Assembly: GCA_002390705.1 (NCBI GenBank)
Contig: DGQA01000037.1
Span: 54,521 to 80,303, forward strand
Source of the DNA: Actinobacteria bacterium UBA4426
GTDB taxonomy: Bacteria; Actinomycetota; Actinomycetes; S36-B12
Length of the DNA stretch: 25,783 bases
Reading direction: 5' to 3'
Part shown: in pieces, positions 1 through 8,580 of the stretch
How the letters are laid out: every line of letters starts with the position of its first letter
Position numbering within the stretch: position 1 is the stretch's first letter
Notes under the pieces: model-generated
Database searches by the model: none
What the model was told of the DNA's origin: nothing
Seen by the model: the letters and a program-made list of their open reading frames with translations, nothing else
Position numbers and translations under genes: made by a program

Positions 1-1549
1 GGGATTGCCCCGCCAGTGCGTCAGCCACACTGATGCCGCCGAGCCGACTTGGGTCAAGACCAGTCCAACGAGAGCCGCTTTGCATGAACTTTGACCGACC
101 CAGAATCACGACGACCGGATGGGTGAACCAAAACGCCACCATAACGTCAATGAGCGTAGTCAGACCTAGCACGAAAGCGAATCCTCGGACGCTACCGACG
201 GAGAGCAGATACAGGACCGCTGCAGCCAGGATCGACACAAAGTCCGCTGCCAACAAGGTGCGTCGTGCTCGAACCCAACCTGAATCACATGCTTGGCGCA
301 GTGATTTGCCGTCGCGGATTTCGTCGCGAATCCGTTCAAAGTACACAATGAAGGAGTCAGCCGTAATACCAATCGCCACAATTGCCCCCGCGACACCGGC
401 TAGCGTCAACGTCAATCCGATTGTCTTACTCAGCACGACAAAGATTGCGTACACCAAACCACCAGCAACTACGAGCGACAGCCCCGCCACAATCCCAAGG
501 ATTCGGTAGTAGAACAGCAAGTACAGCATGACCAGCAGCAGCCCGATCCCGCCGGCAATCAAACCCGCTTCAAGTTGATCATTTCCAACGGTCGGCGAAA
601 TAGTCGTTACGTCAACCGGATCTAGCGTGATCGGCAAAGCACCAAACTTGAGGATATTAGCCAAATCTTTGGCCTCTTGAGCGGTGAAGCTGCCCTCGAT
701 TTGTGCCTGCCCACCAATGATAGGTTCATTAAACCGAGGGGCCGAAACAACCACTCCATCGAGAACGATCGCAAAAGCGTTACACGGCTCGGCGCCTGAA
801 CCACATTCGGGCAACGCACTCAACTCTGTCGAGGCGGTAGCCAACGCCGAGGCGCCTTCGGAATCAAATTCGAGACTCACCACCCAGGTGACGCCGCCTT
901 GTGGAAGCTGCGCAGTTGCGTCTGTGACATTGGTTCCCTTAATGAATGCTGGCTGCAACGAGTATTTTGTCGCACCGGTTTGCTCACATGTGCCGAGCCA
1001 TTGCTCTGGATCGTCGGGTGTGCCACCTGCGGTGACGCTAGGATCAGTGCAGTTCAAAGCCGCGAGCTCGGCCTGAAACTCAATCGAATTTTCGGTTGCC
1101 TGTACAGGCGGAGTGGACGCCACCGCGGCGGTCCCGTCTTCGGCGAGGGGCGGGATCGGTGAATAGATATTCCACACTGGCCTAAAATCCAGCATCGCTG
1201 TTTGCTGAACCAGCTCCACTATCCGATCTTGATTCAGTCCAGGCACGGACACCACAATGGCTGCACCGTCACCGGAACCTTGGGTCGTGACTTCGGCCTC
1301 GGCGACACCTAGGCCGTTCACCCGAGCCCGCAAAATCTCAACCGTCTGAGCGAGTTGCTCATCAGTGATCTCAGCGCCCTCGTTAACCGCCTTTGGGACC
1401 AGAATTACCTGAGTTCCGCCTTGTAGATCCAATCCCAAGCGAATCGAGTTGCTCGTTCCCGGAAAGAGGGCCCACACACTGAAGCCCACGAGAATGGCGG
1501 CGAGCAGTGCAAGCAGGCGCCACGGACGCGATTTCGCTGGTGTAGCCAC
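1..1549 (-). CDS. secD: SecD, protein translocase subunit (3' end beyond window)
   Basis: SecD is the membrane subunit that, with SecF and YajC, uses the proton gradient to help the SecYEG channel finish exporting proteins. The reading frame starts at a GTG (1549) preceded by AAAGGAG at good spacing, and stays open to the window edge, so 516 codons are visible and the C-terminal tail is missing. Residues 12-29 form the first membrane helix, followed by the family signature LGLDLQGG (residues 38-45). A long periplasmic-type region follows, then a cluster of hydrophobic helices. The last third holds the conserved segment ITADSFIVYFERIRDE (around residue 400), typical of the SecD/SecF transmembrane core. 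yajC lies just upstream on the same strand, the usual actinobacterial order. Whether secF follows, or the protein is a SecDF fusion, cannot be seen. Identification is firm. Confidence 0.95.
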   Translation of the reverse strand, partial: MATPAKSRPWRLLALLAAILVGFSVWALFPGTSNSIRLGLDLQGGTQVILVPKAVNEGAEITDEQLAQTVEILRARVNGLGVAEAEVTTQGSGDGAAIVVSVPGLNQDRIVELVQQTAMLDFRPVWNIYSPIPPLAEDGTAAVASTPPVQATENSIEFQAELAALNCTDPSVTAGGTPDDPEQWLGTCEQTGATKYSLQPAFIKGTNVTDATAQLPQGGVTWVVSLEFDSEGASALATASTELSALPECGSGAEPCNAFAIVLDGVVVSAPRFNEPIIGGQAQIEGSFTAQEAKDLANILKFGALPITLDPVDVTTISPTVGNDQLEAGLIAGGIGLLLVMLYLLFYYRILGIVAGLSLVVAGGLVYAIFVVLSKTIGLTLTLAGVAGAIVAIGITADSFIVYFERIRDEIRDGKSLRQACDSGWVRARRTLLAADFVSILAAAVLYLLSVGSVRGFAFVLGLTTLIDVMVAFWFTHPVVVILGRSKFMQSGSRWTGLDPSRLGGISVADALAGQS

Positions 1550-1633
1550 GGAACTCCTTTATCGGTGCACCCCAAAGCGGCGCTCTAATACCTCAATCTG
1601 AAGGCAGGATCACTGCCACATGCGAAGCGAAAT

Positions 1634-1918
1634 CTACTCTGCATCATCCATCGGAGGTAAAGTCGGGGGGATAACTTTCGAAATCGCCGCGGGAAGAATC
1701 CTGATTACTGTCCCCGGTGCGATCTCCAGGCTGAGTTCTTCATCGCCTACCGCATTAACCGTCCCAAAAATACCCGCGGTCGTCATTACCTCAGAACCCG
1801 GAGCGACGGCGCTTACCATCTCTGCATGTTTCTTTTGACGATTCCTTTGAGGACGGATCAGCAGGAAGTAAAAGGCAACCCCCAGTAAAAGGATGGGGGC
1901 GAGGCTCACGATGTCCAT
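1634..1918 (-). CDS. yajC: YajC, preprotein translocase accessory subunit
   Basis: A 94-residue single-span membrane protein of the YajC family, which binds SecDF-SecYEG and modulates protein export. One hydrophobic helix near the N-terminus (about residues 5-21, APILLLGVAFYFLLIRPQ) is followed by the family hallmark RPQRNRQKKH, then a short soluble domain with VAPGSEVMTTAGIFGTV, close to the usual GD.V.T.GGI.G.V pattern. The start ATG is preceded by AGGAG six bases upstream. It lies 84 bases upstream of secD and 92 bases downstream of ruvB on the same strand, so it probably shares a transcript with one or both. Length and sequence are normal for the family. Confidence 0.95.
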   Translation of the reverse strand: MDIVSLAPILLLGVAFYFLLIRPQRNRQKKHAEMVSAVAPGSEVMTTAGIFGTVNAVGDEELSLEIAPGTVIRILPAAISKVIPPTLPPMDDAE

Positions 1919-2010
1919 GGATCTCCTACTTATTGTCTATGACACTTTGAATTAGGCCGCAAGGACCTTCGATAGGCATAGAGGCTACCGGCACCCTCGT
2001 TTCCACACAC

Positions 2011-3048
2011 TTACAGGGGCAAATCAAAACTTTCCTGACCGACAGAGTCCGTGGGCGCTCCAGCCACCCCCAAATGTGTCCAGGCTGCAGCTGTTGCGAC
2101 CCGTCCGCGGGGAGTTCGAGCGAGCATGCCCATTCGGACCAAGAAAGGCTCACTGACCGACTCAATGGTTTCAGGTTCTTCCGCCACCGAGACCGCAAGG
2201 GTCGACAACCCCACAGGCCCCCCTCCGAAACGATTTATCAATACGTCCAGCAATGCGCGGTCAATCCGGTCTAAGCCTAAGGAATCAACTTCGTAGAGCT
2301 CCAGTGCACTGCGCGCCGCTTCCAGATCGACCACACCAGATCCATGTACCTGAGCCCAATCCCGGACTCTGCGCAGAAGTCGGTTAGCGATTCGGGGCGT
2401 TCCTCGACACCGGCCCGCAAGTTCGCTACCACCTTCAGGGGTCAGCTTAACCCCCAGCAAGCTGGCGCTTCGGTCAATAATTGTGGCCAGATCTGAACTT
2501 TCATAAAAATCAAGGTGCGCTGTAAAACCAAATCGATCTCGTAGTGGCGATGGCAGCATTCCCGCACGAGTCGTTGCCCCCACCAAAGTAAAAGGTGCAA
2601 TCTCAATCGGGATCGCTGTGGCCCCTGGACCTTTTCCCACCATGACGTCCACGCGAAAATCTTCCATTGCAAGGTACAACATTTCCTCGGCCGCCCGCGC
2701 GGTTCGGTGAATTTCGTCCAGGAACAGAACCTCACCAGGTTGCAGACTAGAAAGAACAGCTGCGACGTCGCCAGCATGCTGCAAAGCTGGACCCGAAGTC
2801 AATCGCACCGGCGCACCTAACTCAGTGGCAATAATTGTCGCCAAAGTTGTTTTGCCTAATCCCGGAGGCCCGCTAAGAAGTACGTGATCGCACACTCCCC
2901 CGCGTCGATTGGCAGCCTCGAGGACGAGGCCCAATTGCGCCTTGACCCGGTCTTGGCCAATAAATTCACCCAATGTGGTGGGTCGCAGGGCCCCTTCAAC
3001 GTCGAAGTCATCCTCACTCGATTCAGCAAAAACTAGTGGCTCGCTCAT
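2011..3048 (-). CDS. ruvB: RuvB, Holliday junction branch-migration ATPase
   Basis: RuvB is the hexameric AAA+ motor that pulls DNA through a RuvA-bound Holliday junction during recombinational repair. The 345-residue protein carries an N-terminal RPTTLGEFIGQ segment, Walker A GPPGLGKTT (about 60-68), Walker B LFLDEIHR, sensor 1 VGATTR, and the arginine-bearing sensor 2 region GTPRIANRLLRRVRD. A C-terminal winged helix contains GPVGLSTLA and the ending RTPRGR. Length matches the family. Its start codon overlaps the ruvA stop by four bases, so the two are translationally coupled. ruvC, ruvA and ruvB form one minus-strand unit. Confidence 0.97.
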   Translation of the reverse strand: MSEPLVFAESSEDDFDVEGALRPTTLGEFIGQDRVKAQLGLVLEAANRRGGVCDHVLLSGPPGLGKTTLATIIATELGAPVRLTSGPALQHAGDVAAVLSSLQPGEVLFLDEIHRTARAAEEMLYLAMEDFRVDVMVGKGPGATAIPIEIAPFTLVGATTRAGMLPSPLRDRFGFTAHLDFYESSDLATIIDRSASLLGVKLTPEGGSELAGRCRGTPRIANRLLRRVRDWAQVHGSGVVDLEAARSALELYEVDSLGLDRIDRALLDVLINRFGGGPVGLSTLAVSVAEEPETIESVSEPFLVRMGMLARTPRGRVATAAAWTHLGVAGAPTDSVGQESFDLPL

Positions 3049-3659
3049 GAGCGGTCCAATGATCGAAGGGATGCCTTAAGCAAGTCGCTCACATCAGGAT
3101 CGCTCACCGCAATCAGGTCAGGAAAGTTTTGCGCAACTGAATCCATAGCCGCTTCCGCCTCTCGGCTGGTCCATCCCAAGGATGCCAGACCAGCCCCAAC
3201 AGAAACCCGCCAGCCTTGATCGCGCCTGGTGTGCGCACTCGATAAGCTTCCTGCACTTATTGGCATGACCTTGTCTTTTAGTTCAAGGACCATCCGCGAC
3301 GCACCTTTTTTGCCTATCCCTGAGATCGACGTCAACGCATGTAAATTCTCTGAACTAATGGCGTGAGCGAACTCATCTGGCGAAAGGGTCGCGACCACAC
3401 CAAGAGCGATGCGTGGACCAATACCCGAAACGGTTTGCACGAGATCAAACATCTCACATTGCGCCTCCTCTGCAAACCCATAAAGGGTCCACGAGTCTTC
3501 GCGCACAACCAGTGCCGTGTGCAAAAACACTGGATCTCCGACCCGCATACCATTGGCGCTCGACGCAGGACACAATATTTTTACGCCTTGATCCCCGGTA
3601 TCCACCACGACAAAATCAGCGCCGGTCTTCCACACTTCACCGCGGATAAATGCGATCAC
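3045..3659 (-). CDS. ruvA: RuvA, Holliday junction DNA-binding subunit
   Basis: RuvA tetramers hold the Holliday junction in a square-planar form and load RuvB. The 204-residue product begins MIAFIRGEV, the canonical start of the N-terminal OB-fold domain. Two helix-hairpin-helix motifs follow in the middle domain, TVSGIGPRIALGV and SISGIGKKGASRMVLELK. A variable linker leads to the small C-terminal RuvB-contact domain (around SLGWTSREAEAAM and the final DLLKASLRSL). Both ends overlap neighbours by four bases (ruvC upstream, ruvB downstream), indicating coupled translation. Nothing is unusual in length or motifs. Confidence 0.96.
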   Translation of the reverse strand: MIAFIRGEVWKTGADFVVVDTGDQGVKILCPASSANGMRVGDPVFLHTALVVREDSWTLYGFAEEAQCEMFDLVQTVSGIGPRIALGVVATLSPDEFAHAISSENLHALTSISGIGKKGASRMVLELKDKVMPISAGSLSSAHTRRDQGWRVSVGAGLASLGWTSREAEAAMDSVAQNFPDLIAVSDPDVSDLLKASLRSLDRS

Positions 3660-4171
3660 TTCGACATCGCCTTCCTAGCCGCCTCGTATTTCGCTGCCAC
3701 ACTCCATCGCCACGCGTGGGTGATGGCAATCGCCAAGGCGTCCGCCGCATCCGCTGGTTTGGGCACCGCTTTGAGTTGGGCAATTTTGGTGACCATCAGT
3801 GCGACCTGATTTTTCTCGGCCCGACCGTTTCCCGTCACCGCGGCCTTCACCTCGGTCGGAGTGTGCATCCCGACGCGAATTCCCCGCTGGCCAGCGAGCA
3901 ATAACCCTATGCCGGCCGCCTGCGCCGTCGACATTGCCGAGCGGACGTTCTGCTGACTGAAAACCCGCTCAATGGCAATAGCATCAGGGGAATATTTGTC
4001 GATGAGCACTACGAGCTCGTCGTGCAAGACGGCCAAACGATCAGCAAGTTCACTATCGGATGCTGTGGTGATCACCCCAACAAAATGCGCCGTCACGGGT
4101 CGACCTGGTAGACCATCAATCACAGCTACACCGCAACGGGTGAGCCCTGGATCGATTCCCAGCACGCGCAT
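3656..4171 (-). CDS. ruvC: RuvC, Holliday junction resolvase
   Basis: RuvC is the dimeric, metal-dependent endonuclease that nicks two strands of a Holliday junction. I chose the ATG at 4171, giving 171 residues, because it begins MRVLGIDPGLTRCG, the canonical start with the first catalytic aspartate at residue 7, and has AGAGGA six bases upstream. An in-frame start at 4219 would add 16 residues with no family match. Other acidic active-site residues are visible in AIERVFSQQN and in the C-terminal DAADALAIAITH. The gene overlaps ruvA by four bases. The segment between it and the upstream acyltransferase gene is about 62 bases, the largest gap in this part of the cluster, so a ruvCAB promoter may lie there. 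Confidence 0.95.
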   Translation of the reverse strand: MRVLGIDPGLTRCGVAVIDGLPGRPVTAHFVGVITTASDSELADRLAVLHDELVVLIDKYSPDAIAIERVFSQQNVRSAMSTAQAAGIGLLLAGQRGIRVGMHTPTEVKAAVTGNGRAEKNQVALMVTKIAQLKAVPKPADAADALAIAITHAWRWSVAAKYEAARKAMSK

Positions 4172-4233
4172 GAATCCTCTTTCGCTCGAACTTTCCTGTG
4201 AAGAGCTCACAATCCCCACGAATCTTGGTGCCC

Positions 4234-5637
4234 TTAAAGGGTATCGCCCGACAGGGTCGCTGCATGGAAGCCCGCGCGGAGATCCTGCATCAAATCTGCG
4301 TGATCAGTGATCGCACGATCGTCCGTCGAGACTCCGATAAACGCCTTGCCATCGTAGGTCACCATGGTGACATTGACCGCCGCCCCGATCGTTGCGACGA
4401 GCGGATACACGGCGATCATGCGGGTTCCCGCAAGATAAATGGGAATCGGGGGTCCGGGAACATTGCTGGTTGTTATGTCTGAAGCCCTCGCTACTGAAGC
4501 AAGCATCGGAACGGGCACAAACCAACTCACTTCAGCCAGCGGATCCGCGAGCCGCATAGCTGGTTCCCGCCTCCACTTGGCCACCAAGTCGTGGGCCTGC
4601 TGCATGAGTTCCACCGTCGACTGATTGGCGATATTCATGGGGAACCGAGCGATGGCCACAGCGTTCGCCGCCTGCCCACTTCGATCTCCCGCATCTCCTC
4701 GGAGCGAGATGGGCACATTTACCCGCAAAGACTCAGCGGTCGCACCGTGACGCTCGTGATACGCCTGCATTCCCGTCATAACCGCTGCCATGAAGGCGTC
4801 GTTGACACTGAGGTCGTGGGACTTAGCCGCCTGACGGATTTGATCAAACGGAAATTCCAAGGTTCCGAAGGTGTACGTGGTGCCGCGCCCTGTCAATAAA
4901 GGTGACAGTGGTGCGTCGTATACCGTTGTCGCCCGGGTGATCGAGCCGATTGTTTCCACTGTTTTTTCGAGTGCAAGCGCAGGGTCGGTGAGCGATGTTT
5001 TCGCTAAACGCAGGGCGGTTCCCAGCAGTCCTTTTGCGCCCCCCGCTGCTCGAGCCATGTTGTCCTTCGAGTTGGCAACTAACAGTTCTTGCCAACTCAC
5101 GTCCGCGCCGACCGGGGCGGACGGCGGTACGGGTTCTTCTAAATTTGTCTCTGAAGCAAGTTCGAAAAGAGTGAGAGCGATCATGACCGTTGCGGCGCCA
5201 TCGGCAATGGAGTGGTGCAGTTTGAGCAGGAATGCCGAGTGACCATCTGGCAATCCTTCGACCAGGCTTGCTTCCCATAGTGGACGACTGTAATCGAAAT
5301 CACCCAAACTAAGCCGACGCGCATCGGCGAGCAAATCCTTCCAACCACCACCTTCGGGCAGTCGATAGCGACGCACGTGGAAATCCAAATCAAAATCCGG
5401 ATCGATGCTCAAGCGCGGTGAGGCAAATCCCACCAGTGAGTGAAGCGGTCGCATGCGTAATTCCGGAACGAAAAGCGTCAGCCGCTCAATCCGTGCACGT
5501 AGCCGTTGCCAGTCGGGTGCAGATTCCAAGATCGCCATTGCAACGACCGTGGAACGCATAGACGCATCGCCGCTGGCTGTGCGAAACGTCGCCGCATCCC
5601 AACCACGCAGTTGCTTGCCGACAGATTCCACGCTCAC
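4234..5637 (-). CDS. WS/DGAT-family O-acyltransferase (wax ester / triacylglycerol synthesis)
   Basis: A 467-residue member of the bacterial wax ester synthase / acyl-CoA:diacylglycerol acyltransferase family, which joins acyl-CoA to alcohols or diacylglycerol to form storage lipids. The catalytic HHxxxDG motif is present as LHHSIADGAAT (around residues 140-150). Further family patches are an N-terminal MSVESVGKQLRGWDAA region, FNxPIS-like NVPISLRGD, and near the C-terminus the TTSNVPGPPIPIYLAG segment. The start follows the yebC stop by only two bases, so it is cotranscribed with pdxS-pdxT-yebC. This gene is not part of the usual yebC-ruvC junction. Whether the product makes wax esters, triacylglycerol or another ester cannot be told from sequence, since family members vary in substrate. 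Confidence 0.88.
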   Translation of the reverse strand: MSVESVGKQLRGWDAATFRTASGDASMRSTVVAMAILESAPDWQRLRARIERLTLFVPELRMRPLHSLVGFASPRLSIDPDFDLDFHVRRYRLPEGGGWKDLLADARRLSLGDFDYSRPLWEASLVEGLPDGHSAFLLKLHHSIADGAATVMIALTLFELASETNLEEPVPPSAPVGADVSWQELLVANSKDNMARAAGGAKGLLGTALRLAKTSLTDPALALEKTVETIGSITRATTVYDAPLSPLLTGRGTTYTFGTLEFPFDQIRQAAKSHDLSVNDAFMAAVMTGMQAYHERHGATAESLRVNVPISLRGDAGDRSGQAANAVAIARFPMNIANQSTVELMQQAHDLVAKWRREPAMRLADPLAEVSWFVPVPMLASVARASDITTSNVPGPPIPIYLAGTRMIAVYPLVATIGAAVNVTMVTYDGKAFIGVSTDDRAITDHADLMQDLRAGFHAATLSGDTL

Positions 5638-5639
5638 GG

Positions 5640-6401
5640 CTAACCGATCGCATCCAGTATCTCGTCGGATACATCAAAATTCGCGTAGATGTTTTGAACA
5701 TCGTCACTATCCTCGAGTGCCTCGAGCATGCGAAAAAGCTGAGTTGCGCCAGCCTCATCTAGTGGCACCGTCATGCTCGGGACGAATGTTGCTTCCGCTG
5801 ATTCGTAATCGATTCCTACTTTCTGCAAAGCAGTCCGAACGGCGACAAAATCTGTGGCCTCGGACACAATTTCAAAGGCTTCTCCCAGGTCATTTAATTC
5901 CTGCGCGCCGACTTCCAGCACCGTGTTAAGTATTCGATCTTCGGTGACGTCTTGCCCTTCAGAAACTTTGTTCACAATCACTACACCTTTACGTGCGAAG
6001 AGATAAGAGACGCTTCCCGGGTCTGCCATTGCACCTCCGTTACGAGTCATGGCGATACGAACATCAGATGCCGCACGATTACGATTGTCCGTCAAACATT
6101 CAACGAGAACAGCCACGCCGCCAGGTCCGTACCCTTCGTACATAATGGTTTGCCAATCGGCTCCCCCTGTTTCAGCGCCCGAGCCTCGCTTAACTGCGCG
6201 TTCTATGTTGTCCAATGGAACTGAGTTTTTCTTCGCTTTTTGGACCGCATCAAAAAGTGTGGGGTTTCCTTCGACCTCTCCCCCACCTTGTCGCGCCGCG
6301 ACTTCAATATTCTTGATCAATTTGGCAAAAAGCTTCGCGCGGCGAGCGTCAATTACCGCTTTTTTGTGCTTAGTAGTCGCCCACTTTGAATGCCCACTCA
6401 T
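5640..6401 (-). CDS. yebC: YebC/PmpR (TACO1) family regulator
   Basis: A 253-residue YebC/TACO1 protein. Family members act as DNA-binding regulators in some bacteria and are reported to help ribosomes through difficult sequences in others. The N-terminus MSGHSKWATTKHKK is diagnostic, followed by KLFAKLIKNIEVAARQGGG, and further on MYEGYGPGGVAVLVECLTDNRNR, all family signatures. Length is normal. It overlaps pdxT by four bases upstream and is followed two bases later by the acyltransferase gene, so all three should be on one transcript. Confidence 0.95.
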   Translation of the reverse strand: MSGHSKWATTKHKKAVIDARRAKLFAKLIKNIEVAARQGGGEVEGNPTLFDAVQKAKKNSVPLDNIERAVKRGSGAETGGADWQTIMYEGYGPGGVAVLVECLTDNRNRAASDVRIAMTRNGGAMADPGSVSYLFARKGVVIVNKVSEGQDVTEDRILNTVLEVGAQELNDLGEAFEIVSEATDFVAVRTALQKVGIDYESAEATFVPSMTVPLDEAGATQLFRMLEALEDSDDVQNIYANFDVSDEILDAIG

Positions 6402-7009
6402 AAGTTCCTCACCATCTCAACAAACATTTCGTGTACTCGATAGTCCGCGGTCAATTCCGGGTGAAACGACGTTGCCAACATAGTGTCACTGCGGACGCCA
6501 ACGATCCTACCCTCATGAGGTCCCGATGATATCCGTGCAATTACTTCACATCCGTTCCCCGTCTCAAGCACCCACGGGGCACGAATAAAAACACCATCAA
6601 AATCACGCTGTGAATCACGAATCCCCATGATGGCGATGCCGGACTCGAATGACTGCATTTGTCTACCAAATGCGTTGCGCTCCACTGTTATGTCTAGGCC
6701 ACCAATTGACTCTTGCCCTTCAATTGCCCCCACCACGCGGTCGGCTAACAAAATCATCCCTGCGCAGGACCCAAAAATCGGCATCCGCCCCTTGATGGCC
6801 TCGCGCAACGGTTCTAACATTTCAGACTTGCGAGCCAACTTTTCAATTGTGCTCGACTCCCCGCCCGGAATAACCAATGCGTCAACATCGTGAAGCTGCT
6901 CCGAGGTTTTTACTGGTCGAGACTCAGCCCCGGATTTGGCAAGAGCATCAAGATGCTCACGAATCCCGCCTTGAAGGGCCAGCACCCCGATTACGGGAAC
7001 TGACGACAT
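6398..7009 (-). CDS. pdxT: PdxT, glutaminase subunit of PLP synthase
   Basis: PdxT hydrolyses glutamine and channels ammonia to PdxS, which makes pyridoxal 5'-phosphate from ribose-5-phosphate and glyceraldehyde-3-phosphate. The 203-residue class I amidotransferase has the opening VPVIGVLALQGGIREH, the PGGESSTI motif, the nucleophile cysteine in FGSCAGMILLA, and the His/Glu pair of the triad in SFHPELT. The gene begins six bases after pdxS ends and overlaps yebC by four bases. Length and motifs are complete. Confidence 0.97.
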   Translation of the reverse strand: MSSVPVIGVLALQGGIREHLDALAKSGAESRPVKTSEQLHDVDALVIPGGESSTIEKLARKSEMLEPLREAIKGRMPIFGSCAGMILLADRVVGAIEGQESIGGLDITVERNAFGRQMQSFESGIAIMGIRDSQRDFDGVFIRAPWVLETGNGCEVIARISSGPHEGRIVGVRSDTMLATSFHPELTADYRVHEMFVEMVRNL

Positions 7010-7015
7010 GAAGTT

Positions 7016-7909
7016 CTACCAGCCACGGTCTTCAAGTCGATGGTGCACGGGAATGTCCGCGACATTAATTCCCACCATGGCTTCGCCCAACCCACGGCTC
7101 ACTTTCGCAACCACGTCAGGGTTGTCAAAATGTGTTGTCGCCTGTACAACCGCATTTGCACGTTCAGCAGGATTGCCAGACTTAAAGATCCCGCTTCCCA
7201 CAAAAACTCCGTCGGCACCAAGTTGCATCATCATTGCTGCATCTGCCGGAGTCGCGATTCCTCCAGCGGTAAAGAGAACAGTCGGCAAAGTCCCAGTCCG
7301 GGCTACTTCAGCAACCAAGTCATAGGGGGCCTGCAATTCCTTTGCGGCCACGAATACCTCGTCGGCAGACATTGAGGACAGTCGCATAACCTCGGAACGA
7401 ATTTTTCGCATGTGAGTAACAGCGTTGGAAACATCTCCCGTCCCCGCTTCACCTTTTGAGCGGATCATCGCCGCCCCTTCCGTGAGACGCCGCAGTGCCT
7501 CACCGAGATTTGTGGCCCCGCACACGAAGGGAACTGTAAACTTCCATTTATCAATATGGTTGGAGTAGTCGGCGGGGGTCAACACCTCCGACTCGTCAAT
7601 GTAATCCACGCCGAGGGACTCCAAAACTTGCGCTTCGGCGAAATGGCCGATTCTGGCCTTCGCCATCACAGGGATACTCACCGCGGCAATAATCTTGTCA
7701 ATCATGTCTGGGTCTGACATACGGCTCACGCCACCCTCTGCGCGAATATCTGCTGGTACCCGCTCGAGTGCCATAACCGCCACCGCTCCTGCATCCTCAG
7801 CGATCTTGGCTTGCTCCACGTTTACCACGTCCATGATCACGCCGCCCTTAAGCATTTCGGCCATGCCACGCTTGACGCGACCGGTTCCGGTGCTGACCTC
7901 ATTTTCCAT
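7016..7909 (-). CDS. pdxS: PdxS, synthase subunit of PLP synthase
   Basis: PdxS is the TIM-barrel subunit that builds pyridoxal 5'-phosphate, forming a complex with PdxT. I chose the ATG at 7909 (297 residues, MENEVSTGTGRVKRGMAEML) because family members begin close to this point and GAGGA lies about ten bases upstream. A longer in-frame start at 7966 adds 19 residues without resemblance to the family. Visible motifs are GGVIMDVVNVEQAKIAEDAG, the lysine-bearing PVMAKARIGHFAEAQ, the second lysine in THMRKIRSE, and the phosphate-binding GGIATPADAAMMMQLGADGV. It is the first gene of the pdxS-pdxT-yebC run, with 122 bases separating it from the lemA-like gene, so its promoter probably lies there. 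Confidence 0.97.
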   Translation of the reverse strand: MENEVSTGTGRVKRGMAEMLKGGVIMDVVNVEQAKIAEDAGAVAVMALERVPADIRAEGGVSRMSDPDMIDKIIAAVSIPVMAKARIGHFAEAQVLESLGVDYIDESEVLTPADYSNHIDKWKFTVPFVCGATNLGEALRRLTEGAAMIRSKGEAGTGDVSNAVTHMRKIRSEVMRLSSMSADEVFVAAKELQAPYDLVAEVARTGTLPTVLFTAGGIATPADAAMMMQLGADGVFVGSGIFKSGNPAERANAVVQATTHFDNPDVVAKVSRGLGEAMVGINVADIPVHHRLEDRGW

Positions 7910-8031
7910 GGTGACCGTCCTCAAAGATTGCGCTCGACTCACGAGTCTTATTAATAAGTAACCCAATGATAGACGAAACCATGGGCGTCGGCATTCTCAC
8001 CCACCCAGTCGTGCAATCAACGCTTGCGTGG

Positions 8032-8580
8032 CTAACTGCGCTGTGAGAAAACAACGTGATCATGAATCTCGCGGGTTTGCGGGACAGGCGTATGCCCGGC
8101 AAGTTGGAACCAGCGGGCAGAACGTTGCTTCCGCAGCTGCACACATGCTCGAACTGCGTCATTGAGAAAGCGCCGGGAAAGTTCCACTCTACGCGCCGAA
8201 GCGGCGAATTCTTCCAGGATCTCATGACCACCGAGAGAATCATCGATCATTTCCACCGCTTCAACATCAAGCACCGCGTTAAGTACCGCGGTCAGTTCTG
8301 ACTCGGCCGAATCACGTTGGGTGGATGAGAGGTCCGTTGATAATCGAGCGGCATGAGCGGTCTCAGATATGAGCACGGCCGATGCGGGGTCGAGGTACCC
8401 GCTAGACGCCAGTTCCAGGGTCACTCCCGACCGACGCAACAGATGCGAGTCAAGTGCGAGTCGAGCGACATCAATCCGCCGATGCAGTCGATCTATCCTG
8501 CCGGCCGTCATACCTAAATAGAGGGTGAAAAATATTATCAAGATGGCCAATACCGACAAGCCAATTACCCAACCTTTCAT
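8032..8580 (-). CDS. LemA-like membrane-anchored protein of unknown role
   Basis: A 182-residue protein with one N-terminal membrane helix (about residues 3-23, GWVIGLSVLAILIIFFTLYL) and a predicted mostly helical cytoplasmic or external part rich in Arg, Leu and Ala. The stretch TAGRIDRLHRRIDVARLALD followed by LLRRSGVTLELASSG resembles LemA-like proteins found next to pimA in other actinobacteria. That assignment is from memory and pattern only. The start codon overlaps the pimA stop by four bases (ATGA), so it is translated with the PIM genes. Its biochemical function is unknown. Confidence 0.8.
   Translation of the reverse strand: MKGWVIGLSVLAILIIFFTLYLGMTAGRIDRLHRRIDVARLALDSHLLRRSGVTLELASSGYLDPASAVLISETAHAARLSTDLSSTQRDSAESELTAVLNAVLDVEAVEMIDDSLGGHEILEEFAASARRVELSRRFLNDAVRACVQLRKQRSARWFQLAGHTPVPQTREIHDHVVFSQRS

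Noticed and set aside
33..1162. Plus-strand open frames at the window start
   Set aside because: They lie opposite secD, whose minus frame is open throughout with strong family motifs.
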